Positions 6,885 to 16,780 of a DNA stretch of 46,308 nucleotides are shown in pieces. A program made the position numbers and the translations under genes. Numbering within the stretch: position 1 is the first letter of the stretch; every line of letters begins with the position of its first letter. Under the pieces are notes generated by a model. That model saw only the letters and a list, made by a program, of their open reading frames with translations, searched no databases and was not told where the DNA came from. Source of the stretch: Acrocarpospora pleiomorpha (GTDB taxonomy: Bacteria > Actinomycetota > Actinomycetes > Streptosporangiales > Streptosporangiaceae); the NCBI RefSeq assembly GCF_009687885.1, contig NZ_BLAF01000033.1:18833-65140 (forward strand), read 5' to 3'.

Positions 6885-8249
6885 TCACAGATCGGTTCGT
6901 TGCAGTTTGTTGTCGACGACACGGAAGCCCGCTGCTGTGACCACCGGTGCGCCGGGCTGGTCCACGAACGCGACGGCCCGGTAGTCCACCGTGAAGTCGG
7001 ACATGCCGGCCGTGACCACCAGGTAGCCGCGCCGGCCGTCGAAGAACTTGAGGTGCGGGTTGAGCGCGAGCATCGCGGTCCCGTCGGTGGCCGGCGGGCG
7101 GCTGGTGACCGAACTCGTGACGAACTCCACCCCGCCACCGAGCTCCACCCCGCCGCCGAACTCCCCCGCCCACGCGTTGTGCACGTCCCCGCTCAGCACG
7201 ACCAGGTCTCCGGTCGCGGCGGCGAGGACCTTCGCGCGCGAGTCCGGGAAGCCGTCCCAGGCGTCCGTGCTCGGCGGTTCCAGCGGGAACTTCCGCGGCG
7301 CGAAGAACAGCGCCTGGGCGATCACCTTCCAGCGCGCCGTCGACGCGCGCAGCCGGGCGGTCAGCCACTCCTGCTGCTCGGCCCCCAGCATGTCCTTGCC
7401 CTTCCGGTACTGCCGCGCGTCCACGAACATGAAGTCCGCCACCTTGCCGTACGGCCGCCAGCGGTAGAACTGAAGATTGTTGCCCACCGGCCGGACCCGC
7501 AGCGGCAGGTGCTCGTAATACGCCTTGTAGGCGGCGTTGCGCCGTTTCAGGAACGCGGACTGGCTGGACCCGTCCCCCGGCAGCAGCCCCGCGTAGTTGT
7601 CCCGCACCTCGTGGTCGTCCGGCATCGTGATCCACGGCGCGGCCGCGTGCGCCGCCTGGAGGTCCTTGTCCAGCTGGTAGCGCGCGTACCTGCGGCGGTA
7701 GGCGGCCAGCGTCCGGCACTCCTCCGTCGCCTCCAGCGGCCTGATGTACCGCCCCGGCTGCGGATTGGCGGGTTTCCCGTATTCGTAGACGTAGTCCCCC
7801 AGGTGGAAGACCACGTCCGGCCGCTCTGCCGCCACGTGTTTGAGCACGGTGAAGAACCCGTGCTCATACCGCTGGCACGAAACCACCGCGACCTTTATCG
7901 GCTCGGTGGAATCCGGTCCCGGAGCCGTTTTCGTACGCCCTACGGGACTTGTCTGCCCATCCACGCTGAACCGATAGAAATACTCGGTCCACGCCCGCAG
8001 CCCGCTGACGCGCACGTGCACGCTGTGCGCCCAGTCGGGCTGCGCCGGCGCGGTTCCCGACTGGATGACGCGGGTGAATTCCTCGTCTTCCGCCAGCTCC
8101 CATTTAACGGAGAACACCTGATTCGGCATGCCGCCAGGCTTACTCCCATGCAGCGGCTCAACCGCCAGCCGCGTCCACAAGATCACCCCATCAGCAGACG
8201 GTTCCCCCGAAGCCACCCCAAGAGTGAACGGAAACCCTAATTTCGCCAT
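6885..8249 (-). CDS. phoD: PhoD-family phosphodiesterase/alkaline phosphatase
   Basis: A 454-residue protein of the PhoD family, which hydrolyses phosphate mono- and diesters with a mixed iron-calcium site. It starts with the N-terminal beta domain (FPFTLGVASGEPSADGVILWTRL). Metal-binding motifs follow: VVSCQRYEHGFF, FHLGDYVYEYG, WITMPDDHEVRDNYAG, MFVDARQYRKG and VVLSGDVHNAWAGEF. The ATG at 8249 directly precedes this domain and leaves no Tat signal. Extending the frame upstream enters tctA and gives no credible signal peptide, so this copy looks cytoplasmic or leaderless, unlike classical secreted PhoD. It follows tctA by 52 bases on the same strand. No Pho box was recognised. Confidence 0.85.
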   Translation of the reverse strand: MAKLGFPFTLGVASGEPSADGVILWTRLAVEPLHGSKPGGMPNQVFSVKWELAEDEEFTRVIQSGTAPAQPDWAHSVHVRVSGLRAWTEYFYRFSVDGQTSPVGRTKTAPGPDSTEPIKVAVVSCQRYEHGFFTVLKHVAAERPDVVFHLGDYVYEYGKPANPQPGRYIRPLEATEECRTLAAYRRRYARYQLDKDLQAAHAAAPWITMPDDHEVRDNYAGLLPGDGSSQSAFLKRRNAAYKAYYEHLPLRVRPVGNNLQFYRWRPYGKVADFMFVDARQYRKGKDMLGAEQQEWLTARLRASTARWKVIAQALFFAPRKFPLEPPSTDAWDGFPDSRAKVLAAATGDLVVLSGDVHNAWAGEFGGGVELGGGVEFVTSSVTSRPPATDGTAMLALNPHLKFFDGRRGYLVVTAGMSDFTVDYRAVAFVDQPGAPVVTAAGFRVVDNKLQRTDL

Positions 8250-8301
8250 AGAGGGATCTTCTAGTAGGCCGATGACGTATGCGTACCAATTCGAAAGAGA
8301 A

Positions 8302-9786
<1,485 letters not shown>

Positions 9787-10317
9787 TCAGATCACCCCGG
9801 ACAGCAGGCCGCCGGGCAGGGTGACCCCGAGCCCCTTGACGAACGCCAGGTAGGTGGCGACGGCCAGGATGATCGCCACCACGGCGGCTCTGAGGCGGTC
9901 CCGCGCGCCGAGCGCCAGGGCCAGGCCGAAGAAGAGCAGCGCCCCCGCGATCACCCAGCCGAGCAGGTCCAGCAGCGCGGCGAAGATCAGGAAGATCACG
10001 CTGACCAGGCCGACACCGCGCCAGTCGGCGGGGGCCCGGGCGTCCACGTCCTCGCTCTCCTCCGGGTCGCCGTGCCCGCCGCGGACCACGTCGACGACGT
10101 AGCAGACGCCGATGACGATCATCGCGGCGCCCACCAGCAGCGGGAAGAACCGGGGACCGAGGCCGAGCGTGGAGGCCGCCGCCGCCACGTTCGCGGTCCC
10201 GGCGATCACGAAGACGCCGAGCCCGAGCACGATCAGGGCGAGGGCCAGTTCGGGCCTTCGCCAGGAAGGAACGACGCCACGCGAGGTGACGTCGTTCCGC
10301 TCATCTGGTACGGACAT
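9787..10317 (-). CDS. tctB: Tripartite tricarboxylate transporter, small permease TctB
   Basis: A 176-residue membrane protein with a hydrophilic N-terminus (MSVPDERNDVTSR) and about four or five membrane segments (LALALIVLGLGVFVIAGTANV, LVGAAMIVIGVCYVVDVV, GLVSVIFLIFAALLDLL and following). TctB is the small membrane subunit that pairs with TctA. The ATG overlaps the tctC TGA by one base (TGATG), which fixes the start although a longer open frame exists upstream. A charged loop (GGHGDPEESEDVDARAP) separates the second and third segments. Confidence 0.85.
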   Translation of the reverse strand: MSVPDERNDVTSRGVVPSWRRPELALALIVLGLGVFVIAGTANVAAAASTLGLGPRFFPLLVGAAMIVIGVCYVVDVVRGGHGDPEESEDVDARAPADWRGVGLVSVIFLIFAALLDLLGWVIAGALLFFGLALALGARDRLRAAVVAIILAVATYLAFVKGLGVTLPGGLLSGVI

Positions 10318-11285
10318 CAGGACACGAGTCCCATTTCCGCGATGATGCCCTTCACCCGGGCCTGCTCCGCGGTGAGGAAGTCCGCGAACGGCTGGCCGGT
10401 CTGGAACGAGTCGATCCACCCGTTCTTGGCGACCGCGTCCTTCCACGCCTGCCCGTCGTGCATCTTGGTGACCAGATCGGTGAGGGACTTGACGCCCGCC
10501 TCGTCCAGCCCGGGCGCCGCGACGAAGCCGCGCCAGTTGGCCAGCTCGACGTCCAGGCCGCCCTCCTTGAGGGTCGGCGAGTCGAGCGTGGGAATCCGGG
10601 CCGGGGCGCTGATCCCGAGCGAGCGCAGCTTGCCCGACTTGACGTGCTCGGCGAACTCGCCGATGCCGGAGACGCCGATCGAGACCTTGTTGCCGAGCAG
10701 CGCGTTGAGCGCCTCGCCGCCGCCGGAGTGGGCGATGTAGTTCACCTGCTTGGGGTCGATGCCCGCCGCCTTGGCCATCAGCCCGGCCAGGATGTGGTCG
10801 GTGCCGCCCGCGGACCCGCCGGCCACCGAGACCTTCGCCGGGTCGGCCTTCCACGCCGTGACCAGGTCGCCCAGGCTCTGGAACGGCGATTCCGCCGGAA
10901 CCACCACGATCTCGTACTCCTCGGTGAGCCGGGCGATCGGCGTCACCTGGGCGAGGGTGACCGCGGACTTGTTCTGCTCGACCGCGCCGACCATGACCAG
11001 GCCCATGGTCATCAGCATCCCGGCGTCGCCCTTCTCCTCCGCGAGCTGGGCCAGGCCGATGGTGCCGCCCGCCCCCGGCACGTTGAAGACCTCCACCTTC
11101 CTCGCGGGGTCGACGGACTTGATCGCCTGCTCGGCCGTACGCGAGGTCTGGTCCCAGCCGCCGCCGGGCGCGGCCGGAGCCATGATGCGCAGGGCGCTCG
11201 CCCCGCCGGTCGAATCCGTTCCGGCCCCGCAGGCCGTCAGCGACGCGACCACCGCCGCCAGTAGGGCGAGCCTGGATATCTTCAT
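10317..11285 (-). CDS. tctC: Tripartite tricarboxylate transporter binding lipoprotein TctC
   Basis: A 322-residue extracytoplasmic binding protein of the TctC/Bug family. The lipoprotein signal peptide MKISRLALLAAVVASLTAC has its lipobox Cys at residue 19. The family hallmark APGGGWDQTSR binds the carboxylate, and VEVFNVPGAGGTIGLAQLA follows. It captures a di- or tricarboxylate and delivers it to TctAB. GGAG lies 7 bases before the ATG. It is the first gene of tctCBA and is divergent from the two-component genes, the common arrangement in which a CitA/TctE-type pair induces the transporter. Confidence 0.92.
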   Translation of the reverse strand: MKISRLALLAAVVASLTACGAGTDSTGGASALRIMAPAAPGGGWDQTSRTAEQAIKSVDPARKVEVFNVPGAGGTIGLAQLAEEKGDAGMLMTMGLVMVGAVEQNKSAVTLAQVTPIARLTEEYEIVVVPAESPFQSLGDLVTAWKADPAKVSVAGGSAGGTDHILAGLMAKAAGIDPKQVNYIAHSGGGEALNALLGNKVSIGVSGIGEFAEHVKSGKLRSLGISAPARIPTLDSPTLKEGGLDVELANWRGFVAAPGLDEAGVKSLTDLVTKMHDGQAWKDAVAKNGWIDSFQTGQPFADFLTAEQARVKGIIAEMGLVS

Positions 11286-11370
11286 GATCACTCCAACACC
11301 GTGAGTTGCAATGTGGTGAGGATCGTGGGCGCGCCGGTCGCCGCTGTCGATGCTTGGCGTGCTTACCGTC

Positions 11371-11387
11371 GTATTGGTGGTATTGGT
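11371..11387. repeat. Direct repeat GTATTGGT in the tctC/kinase promoter region
   Basis: GTATTGGT occurs at 11371-11378 and 11380-11387, a 9-base period, inside the 187-base region between divergent tctC and the sensor kinase. A tandem half-site close to one DNA turn is a plausible landing place for the CitB-type response regulator. This is inference from position only. Confidence 0.4.
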
Positions 11388-11472
11388 CAAAGCCGCCGCA
11401 ACCGCGCTGTTATCCGGGCTCCCGTATATTTCGGCCAGATGTCGAGCAGGCCGGAAGAGCAGGTGAGGGACC

Positions 11473-13053
11473 GTGCGACGCGTGAGCAACCCCTCCCTGG
11501 GCACCCAGCTGTTCGTGCTGCAGATGGTCATCGTCCTGCTCGCCGTGGGCGGCACCGCCACCGTCTGGGCCCAGCACACCCGCCGCCAGCTGGACGACCA
11601 GTACCGCCAGCGGGCGCTGGCCATCGCCCAGTCCGTGGCCGGGCTGCCGGAGGTGCGCGAGGCGTTCAAGTTCCCCAAGCCCGAGGTGCTGCTCCAGCCG
11701 ATCGCGGCGGGCGTGCAGCGGGCCACCGGCGCCGACTACGTGGTGATCGCCAACCGGGACCAGATCCGCTACGCGCACCCCAACACCGCGCTGATCGGCC
11801 AGCGGCTGTCCACGGACGGGTCCGAGGTGCTGGAGACCGGCCAGACGTGGACCGGCTTCCAGACCGGCACCCTGGGCCGCTCGGTCCGGGGCAAGGCGCC
11901 GATCTTCGACGAGGCCGGGCAGGTGATCGGCCTGACCTCGGTCGGCGTGCTGGAGCAGACCGTCGCCGACCAGCTCGGGTCCGCCCTGCCGCCGCTGATC
12001 TGGACCGTGCTGGCCGTGCTGGTCGCGGGCTCGCTGGCGGCGGCCCTGATCGCGCAGCGGGTGCGCCGCCAGACCTTCGGCCTGGAGCCCACGGAGATCG
12101 CCGCCCTGCTGGAGCAGCGGGAAGGGGTGCTGCACGGGGTCAAGGAGGGCGTGCTCGCGCTCGACCTGACCGGCAGGGTGACGCTGGCCAACGACGCCGC
12201 CAGGGAGCTGCTGGACCTGTCCGCCGACGCCGTCGGGCAGGATCTGGCCGAGATGCCGCTCTCCGACCGGGTCCGCGATGTGCTCGGCGGCGACGACCCC
12301 GGTGAGGACCGCATCGTGCTGCACCAGGGCCGGGTCCTCGTCCTCAACCGCACCCCGGTCTCGGTGCGCGGCCAGCACCGGGGCTGGGTGGTGACCTTCC
12401 GCGACCGCACCGAGCTGGTCCGGCTGTCCAGGGAGCTGGACGACGCGAGCACCACGACGGACGCGCTCCGCGCCCAGGCGCACGAGTTCGCCAATCGTAT
12501 GCACACCGTCGTCGGGCTGCTCGAACTGGGCGAGCACGAGACCGCCGTGCGCTACATCACCCAGACCACCGAGGCCTACAGCCAGTTCGCCCAGGGCATC
12601 CGGGAACGTGTCGCCGACCCCACGCTGGCGGCCCTGCTGCTGGCCAAGTCGGCCGAGGCGGCCGAGCGTGGGGCGTCGCTGGTGGTGGCCGAGGAGTCCC
12701 GGGTGGACGATCTGGAGGATCCCCGGGACGCCGTGCTCGTGGTGGGCAATCTGGTCGCCAACGCGATCGACGCGCTGGAGGGCACCGGCGGCGTGGTCGA
12801 GGTGCTCGTCCGCACCGACGACGCCGGGCTGCACGTGCGGGTCCGCGACTCGGGCCCGGGCATCACCCCCGACCTGGCCGAGGAGGTCTTCCGCGAAGGC
12901 TTCACCACCAAGATCGCGCATTCCGGGGCGCGAGGGCTCGGGCTCGCGCTGACCCGGCAGACCTGCCTGCGCCGGGGCGGCTGGGTGCGCCTGCACAACG
13001 CCGACGGCGCCGTCTTCACGGCGCTCCTCCCGGCCGGCGAGGCACGCCGATGA
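11473..13053 (+). CDS. Sensor histidine kinase, CitA/DcuS type
   Basis: A 526-residue membrane kinase. Order: transmembrane helix near 13-33, extracytoplasmic sensor domain about 34-168 (ADYVVIANRDQIRYAHPNTALIGQ is typical of CitA/DcuS citrate or dicarboxylate sensors), second helix about 173-194, cytoplasmic PAS about 205-315, phospho-acceptor His337 in QAHEFANRMHTVVGLLELG, then the ATPase with N box VGNLVANAIDAL, G1 DSGPGI and G2 GARGLGLALT. GTG at 11473 has GAGGGA upstream. It overlaps the response regulator start (ATGA) and is divergent from tctCBA, so it likely senses the carboxylate carried by that transporter. Confidence 0.9.
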   Translation: MRRVSNPSLGTQLFVLQMVIVLLAVGGTATVWAQHTRRQLDDQYRQRALAIAQSVAGLPEVREAFKFPKPEVLLQPIAAGVQRATGADYVVIANRDQIRYAHPNTALIGQRLSTDGSEVLETGQTWTGFQTGTLGRSVRGKAPIFDEAGQVIGLTSVGVLEQTVADQLGSALPPLIWTVLAVLVAGSLAAALIAQRVRRQTFGLEPTEIAALLEQREGVLHGVKEGVLALDLTGRVTLANDAARELLDLSADAVGQDLAEMPLSDRVRDVLGGDDPGEDRIVLHQGRVLVLNRTPVSVRGQHRGWVVTFRDRTELVRLSRELDDASTTTDALRAQAHEFANRMHTVVGLLELGEHETAVRYITQTTEAYSQFAQGIRERVADPTLAALLLAKSAEAAERGASLVVAEESRVDDLEDPRDAVLVVGNLVANAIDALEGTGGVVEVLVRTDDAGLHVRVRDSGPGITPDLAEEVFREGFTTKIAHSGARGLGLALTRQTCLRRGGWVRLHNADGAVFTALLPAGEARR

Positions 13054-13709
13054 AGGTCCTTGTCGTGGACGACGACTTCATGGTGGCCCGCATCCACGCC
13101 GGATATGTCGCCAGAACGCCTGGTTTCACCGTTGTCCGTAGTGCTCATACCGGCCGTGCCGCGCTCACCGCCGTCTCCGAGGACGGGCCCGATCTGGTCC
13201 TGCTCGACATCTACCTGCCGGACATGTCCGGTCTTGATGTGCTGCGGGCGATCCGCGGCCTGGCTCAGCCCGTCGACGTGCTCGTCATCACCGCCGCCCG
13301 TGACGTCGGCACCGTCCGCGCGGCCCTGCGCGGCGGTGCGGTGAACTACCTGATCAAGCCGTTCACCGCTGGAGCCCTCTCCGACCGTCTGATGCGTTAC
13401 GCCGAGACCCGGCGCCACCTCACCGGGATCGGCGGCGAGGCCCGCCAGGAGGACGTGGACCGCCTCTTCGGCGCGTCTGCCGTGCATCTGCCCAAGGGCC
13501 TGTCCCAGACGACCTGCGCGCTGGTCGCCGAGGCCCTCCGGCGCACCGGAACCGACCTGTCCGCCGCCGAGGCCGCCACGCTCACCGGGCTGTCCCGCGT
13601 CAGCGCCCGCCGCTACCTGGAGTACCTCTGCGCCACCGGGCGCGCCGAACTCCGCCCCCGCTACGGCACCGCGGGACGCCCCGAACACCGTTACCGCTGG
13701 ACTTCCTGA
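13050..13709 (+). CDS. Response regulator, CitB/DcuR type
   Basis: A 219-residue regulator. The receiver domain spans about 1-120, with the acidic pair in VVDDD, phospho-acceptor Asp53 in LLDIYLPDMSG, the Thr of VITAARD and Lys of YLIKPF. A CitB-type winged helix-turn-helix follows at the C-terminus (LSAAEAATLTGLSRVSARRYLEYLCATGRAEL). Its ATG overlaps the kinase stop by 4 bases. Expected to activate tctCBA when phosphorylated. Its last 19 bases overlap the convergent dTMP kinase-like gene. Confidence 0.9.
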   Translation: MKVLVVDDDFMVARIHAGYVARTPGFTVVRSAHTGRAALTAVSEDGPDLVLLDIYLPDMSGLDVLRAIRGLAQPVDVLVITAARDVGTVRAALRGGAVNYLIKPFTAGALSDRLMRYAETRRHLTGIGGEARQEDVDRLFGASAVHLPKGLSQTTCALVAEALRRTGTDLSAAEAATLTGLSRVSARRYLEYLCATGRAELRPRYGTAGRPEHRYRWTS

Positions 13710-14272
13710 AGGAGCAGCGCCGCGACCGTGTCCGCGTCGCGATCCCGGCAGTCGATTCGGGTCTGCCGCCAGCCGCGTCGCTCCAGGAAACGGTAGACCT
13801 CGTCGTACAGGGCGAGTTCCCGCTCGGGCGAGCCGATGCGCTCCAGCCGTGACAGGCTTGCGCGCGCACGCAGTCGCTGTTCCAGCACGTCGGGCCGATG
13901 GTGCAGGTAGCAGGACAGGGACGGCGGAGGCACGTGCGCGTTGTATCGCCAGATCTCCTCAAGGGGTAGCTGATCCAGCTGTTGCAGCGCCAGGGACGAC
14001 TGCACGTAGCGGTCGCTGATCACCACCTGCCCCGCGGCCAGCGCCGGACGGATCTCCTCCTCGACATGAAGCGTGCGGTCGGCGGCCACCGCCAGCGCCA
14101 GCGCCCTGCCGGGCCAGGTTTCCTCGCCGTCCCTCGCGAGTCGTCCCAATGGCGTATCCGTCGGTTCCGTCGTGACGTGCACAAGAAAACCGCGTTCCCG
14201 CATTCGCGCGGCCAGGCAACCGACGGTGGTGGACTTCCCTACCCCATTGGGCCCTTCCACAACGATAAACAT
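13691..14272 (-). CDS. Thymidylate kinase-like P-loop kinase
   Basis: A 193-residue nucleoside monophosphate kinase fold. The P-loop GPNGVGKST is at residues 8-16, the TEP segment follows (HVTTEPTDTPLG), and the DRY-type motif is ISDRYVQSSLALQ. dTMP kinases convert dTMP to dTDP. The protein is shorter than typical Tmk (about 205-215), and Glu-Pro-Thr plus an ordinary DRY suggest a real nucleotide kinase, but a paralog acting on another nucleotide is possible. It stands alone, its 3' end overlapping the response regulator by 19 bases. ATG at 14272 has only a weak GGGCGA ribosome site. Confidence 0.75.
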   Translation of the reverse strand: MFIVVEGPNGVGKSTTVGCLAARMRERGFLVHVTTEPTDTPLGRLARDGEETWPGRALALAVAADRTLHVEEEIRPALAAGQVVISDRYVQSSLALQQLDQLPLEEIWRYNAHVPPPSLSCYLHHRPDVLEQRLRARASLSRLERIGSPERELALYDEVYRFLERRGWRQTRIDCRDRDADTVAALLLQEVQR

Positions 14273-14327
14273 TCGCCCGTCCCCCGACTGAAACTTCCCT
14301 TACGTATCTTCGCAGGGATTATATGAA

Positions 14328-14362
14328 ATACCCCTTAGGGGTTTATTTCCCTTAAGGGGTAT
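14328..14362. promoter_or_regulatory. Paired CsoR-like palindromes upstream of the haem peroxidase
   Basis: Two adjacent palindromes are seen: ACCCCT-T-AGGGGT at 14330-14342, and CCCTTAAGGG at 14349-14358 continuing into GGTAT. Together they also form a larger imperfect inverted repeat (ATACCCCTTAGGG to CCCTTAAGGGGTAT). ATACCCC...GGGGTAT elements are the operator type of CsoR-family copper or persulfide sensors in actinobacteria. The pair lies about 100 bases before the peroxidase start. No csoR gene or copper exporter is present here. Confidence 0.55.
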
Positions 14363-14460
14363 ACGTCTCATCTGCTCCATTGACGGTAATTCGGCCCGGG
14401 AAGAGTCTGGCGCCACGCGCCGGACATACACGGCCTTTGATCCGGCGGGTTAGGGAGTAG

Positions 14461-16740
14461 ATGATGTCATTTCATCGTGCCGCGCGGCTGGGCGCCGCGC
14501 TCGTGGTCGCCACAGCGGTCACGTTGACCGGGATTCCGGCCGCCCACGCAGTCGTTCCATTCACGGTCTCCAGTCTCAACGGCAGCGGCAACAACGTCGC
14601 CAATCCGACGTGGGGGCAGGCGAACACGCCGTACAGCAGGGTGGGGCCCACCCGCTACGTGAACGGGCTGAGCCAGCCGTTCGGCGGGCCGAACGCGCGG
14701 AATGTCAGCAACCGCATCCACAACGACGTGAACCAGAACCTGTTCTCCGAGCGCAGGGTCACCCAGTGGGGGTTCACGTGGGGGCAGTTCATCGACCACA
14801 CCTTCGGCCTGCGCGACGGGCGGGAGCCCGGCGACCCCCAGGGGGAAACCGCGAACATCCCGTTCAGCTCCTCCGATCCGCTGGAGGACTTCACCAACAC
14901 GCTCGGGTACATCCCGTTCGTCCGGTCGAATCCGGCGCCGGGCACAGGGGTCAGCAATCCCCGCCAGCAGACCAACACCAACAGTTCCTATTTGAACGGC
15001 TTCCCGGTGTACGGCCCGGACAACACCCGCCTGGAATGGCTGCGCACCGGTCCCGTGGACGGGAACCTGGCCAACAACAGCGCCTCACTGATGTTGGCCA
15101 ACGGATACTTACCCCGCAGGGACGCCCGGGGCAACGCCGGAACCGCGCCGGTCATGGAGCTCAACGGCCGCCTGATCGGGCAGCCGGGGCGGGCCATGGT
15201 GGCGGGTGACGTACGGGCGAACGAGAACCTGTCCCTCACCGCCACCCAGACCCTGTTCGCCCGCGAGCACAACCGGATCGTCGCGCTGCTGCCCGGCTCG
15301 CTGAGCGAGGAGGACAAGTTCCAGATCGCCCGCCGGGTGGTCATGGCCGAGCAGCAGTACATCACCTACAACGAGTTCCTGCCCTCCCTCGGCGTCGCCC
15401 TGCCGCGCTACACGGGCTACAACCCGGGCGTCAACGCCAACCTGGGCAACGAGTTCGCGACCGTCGGCTACCGCGCGCACAGCATGATCCACGGCGAGTT
15501 CGAGCTGGAGACCAACGCCTCCCGCTACTCGCAGGCGACGCTGAACGCGCTGACCGCGCAAGGCGTCGAGGTCGCGGTGGACGGCGACGACGCCGAGATC
15601 GCGATTCCGCTGAACCTGGCCTTCTTCAACCCCGACCTGCTGGAGCAGGTCCAGCTCGGCCCGATGCTGCTCGCGCTCGGCCTGGAGTCGGAGTACAAGA
15701 ACGACGAGCAGATCGACAACCAGCTGCGCAGCGTGCTGTTCCAGATCCCGGTCTCCGGCAACCCGGAATGCCTGGACGGGCCGGGACTGCCGGAGTGCTT
15801 CAACGGCGTCGTGGACCTGGGCGCGATCGACATCGAGCGTGGTCGTGACCATGGCATCCCGACGTACAACCAGCTGCGGCAGGCGTTCGGGCTGCCGGCC
15901 AAGACCTCCTTCACTGCGATCACCGGCGAGGCCGCCGACGCCTTCCCCGCGGACCCGCAGCTGACCGCGGGCAACGAGATCAACGACCCGGACAGCCTGG
16001 ACGTGCTCCAGCTGTTCGACATCGACGGCACCCCCGTCGACCTGAACGACGAGGACGCCGTCGAGGGCACCGCCACCCGCGAGGTCCGCCGCACCACGCT
16101 GGCCTCCCGGCTGCGCGCCCTGTACGGCAACGTCAACAACATCGACGCGTTCGTCGGCATGGTCGCCGAGCAGCACGTGCCCGGCAGCGAGTTCGGCGAG
16201 CTCCAGCTGGCCATGTGGGCCCGGCAGTTCCAGGCCCTGCGGGACGGCGACCGGTTCTTCTACGGCAACGACCAGGGACTCACGTACATCAGGAACACCT
16301 ACGGGATCGACTACCGGCGCACGCTCGGCCAGATCATCGACCTCAACACCGACCTGACCGCGGCCGACCTGGCGCCCAACGTGTTCCTGGTGCCCGAAGC
16401 CGACCTTCCCCCGGCGACCTGCACGGTCAGCTTCACCCAGACCACCGACTGGCCGGGCAACTTCCAGGTCAACACGACCATCACCAACACCGGCACGACG
16501 CCGATCAACGGATGGGCGCTGCGCTGGGAGTGGGCCAACGGTCAGACCATCAGCGAACTCTGGAACGGGGTGGTCAGCCAGAGCGGCCGGAATGTCACGG
16601 TGACGAACACCCCCACCAACGGCACGATCGCCCCGGGAGCCAGCCGGGACGGCGTCGGCTTCAACGCCCAGCGCGACAACGTCACTAACGCCAAACCGCC
16701 CAACTTCACCCTCAACAACCGCCGCTGCGCGACCGCCTGA
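14461..16740 (+). CDS. Secreted animal-type haem peroxidase fused to CBM2
   Basis: A 759-residue exported enzyme. A signal peptide of about 30 residues (cleavage after AHA) is followed by an animal haem peroxidase (peroxinectin/MPO-like) domain to about residue 640. The likely distal His is His113 in WGQFIDHTFG. The likely proximal His is His340 in VGYRAHSMIHGEF. MVAGDVRANENLSLTATQTLFAREHNRIV and DLGAIDIERGRDHGIPTYN are typical of the superfamily. A carbohydrate-binding module of family 2 follows, from Cys654 to Cys756, with Trp-containing segments TDWPGNFQ and INGWALRWEW and the usual terminal Cys pair. It should oxidise halides, phenolics or metal ions while tethered to cellulose or chitin. 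AGGGAG lies just before the tandem ATGs. The fusion is unusual and suggests oxidative attack on plant cell-wall polymers or defence. Confidence 0.9.
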   Translation: MMSFHRAARLGAALVVATAVTLTGIPAAHAVVPFTVSSLNGSGNNVANPTWGQANTPYSRVGPTRYVNGLSQPFGGPNARNVSNRIHNDVNQNLFSERRVTQWGFTWGQFIDHTFGLRDGREPGDPQGETANIPFSSSDPLEDFTNTLGYIPFVRSNPAPGTGVSNPRQQTNTNSSYLNGFPVYGPDNTRLEWLRTGPVDGNLANNSASLMLANGYLPRRDARGNAGTAPVMELNGRLIGQPGRAMVAGDVRANENLSLTATQTLFAREHNRIVALLPGSLSEEDKFQIARRVVMAEQQYITYNEFLPSLGVALPRYTGYNPGVNANLGNEFATVGYRAHSMIHGEFELETNASRYSQATLNALTAQGVEVAVDGDDAEIAIPLNLAFFNPDLLEQVQLGPMLLALGLESEYKNDEQIDNQLRSVLFQIPVSGNPECLDGPGLPECFNGVVDLGAIDIERGRDHGIPTYNQLRQAFGLPAKTSFTAITGEAADAFPADPQLTAGNEINDPDSLDVLQLFDIDGTPVDLNDEDAVEGTATREVRRTTLASRLRALYGNVNNIDAFVGMVAEQHVPGSEFGELQLAMWARQFQALRDGDRFFYGNDQGLTYIRNTYGIDYRRTLGQIIDLNTDLTAADLAPNVFLVPEADLPPATCTVSFTQTTDWPGNFQVNTTITNTGTTPINGWALRWEWANGQTISELWNGVVSQSGRNVTVTNTPTNGTIAPGASRDGVGFNAQRDNVTNAKPPNFTLNNRRCATA

Positions 16741-16745
16741 CCTGA

Positions 16746-16780
16746 GGACCGGTCACGGGCCTTCCGCCCGTGACCGGTCC
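16746..16780. terminator. Bidirectional terminator between peroxidase and LuxR genes
   Basis: A perfect 15-bp stem (16746-16760 with 16766-16780, GGACCGGTCACGGGC and complement) has a 5-base loop. It begins 6 bases after the peroxidase TGA and contains the last codons and stop of the convergent LuxR-type gene, so it can end transcription from both sides. Confidence 0.85.
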
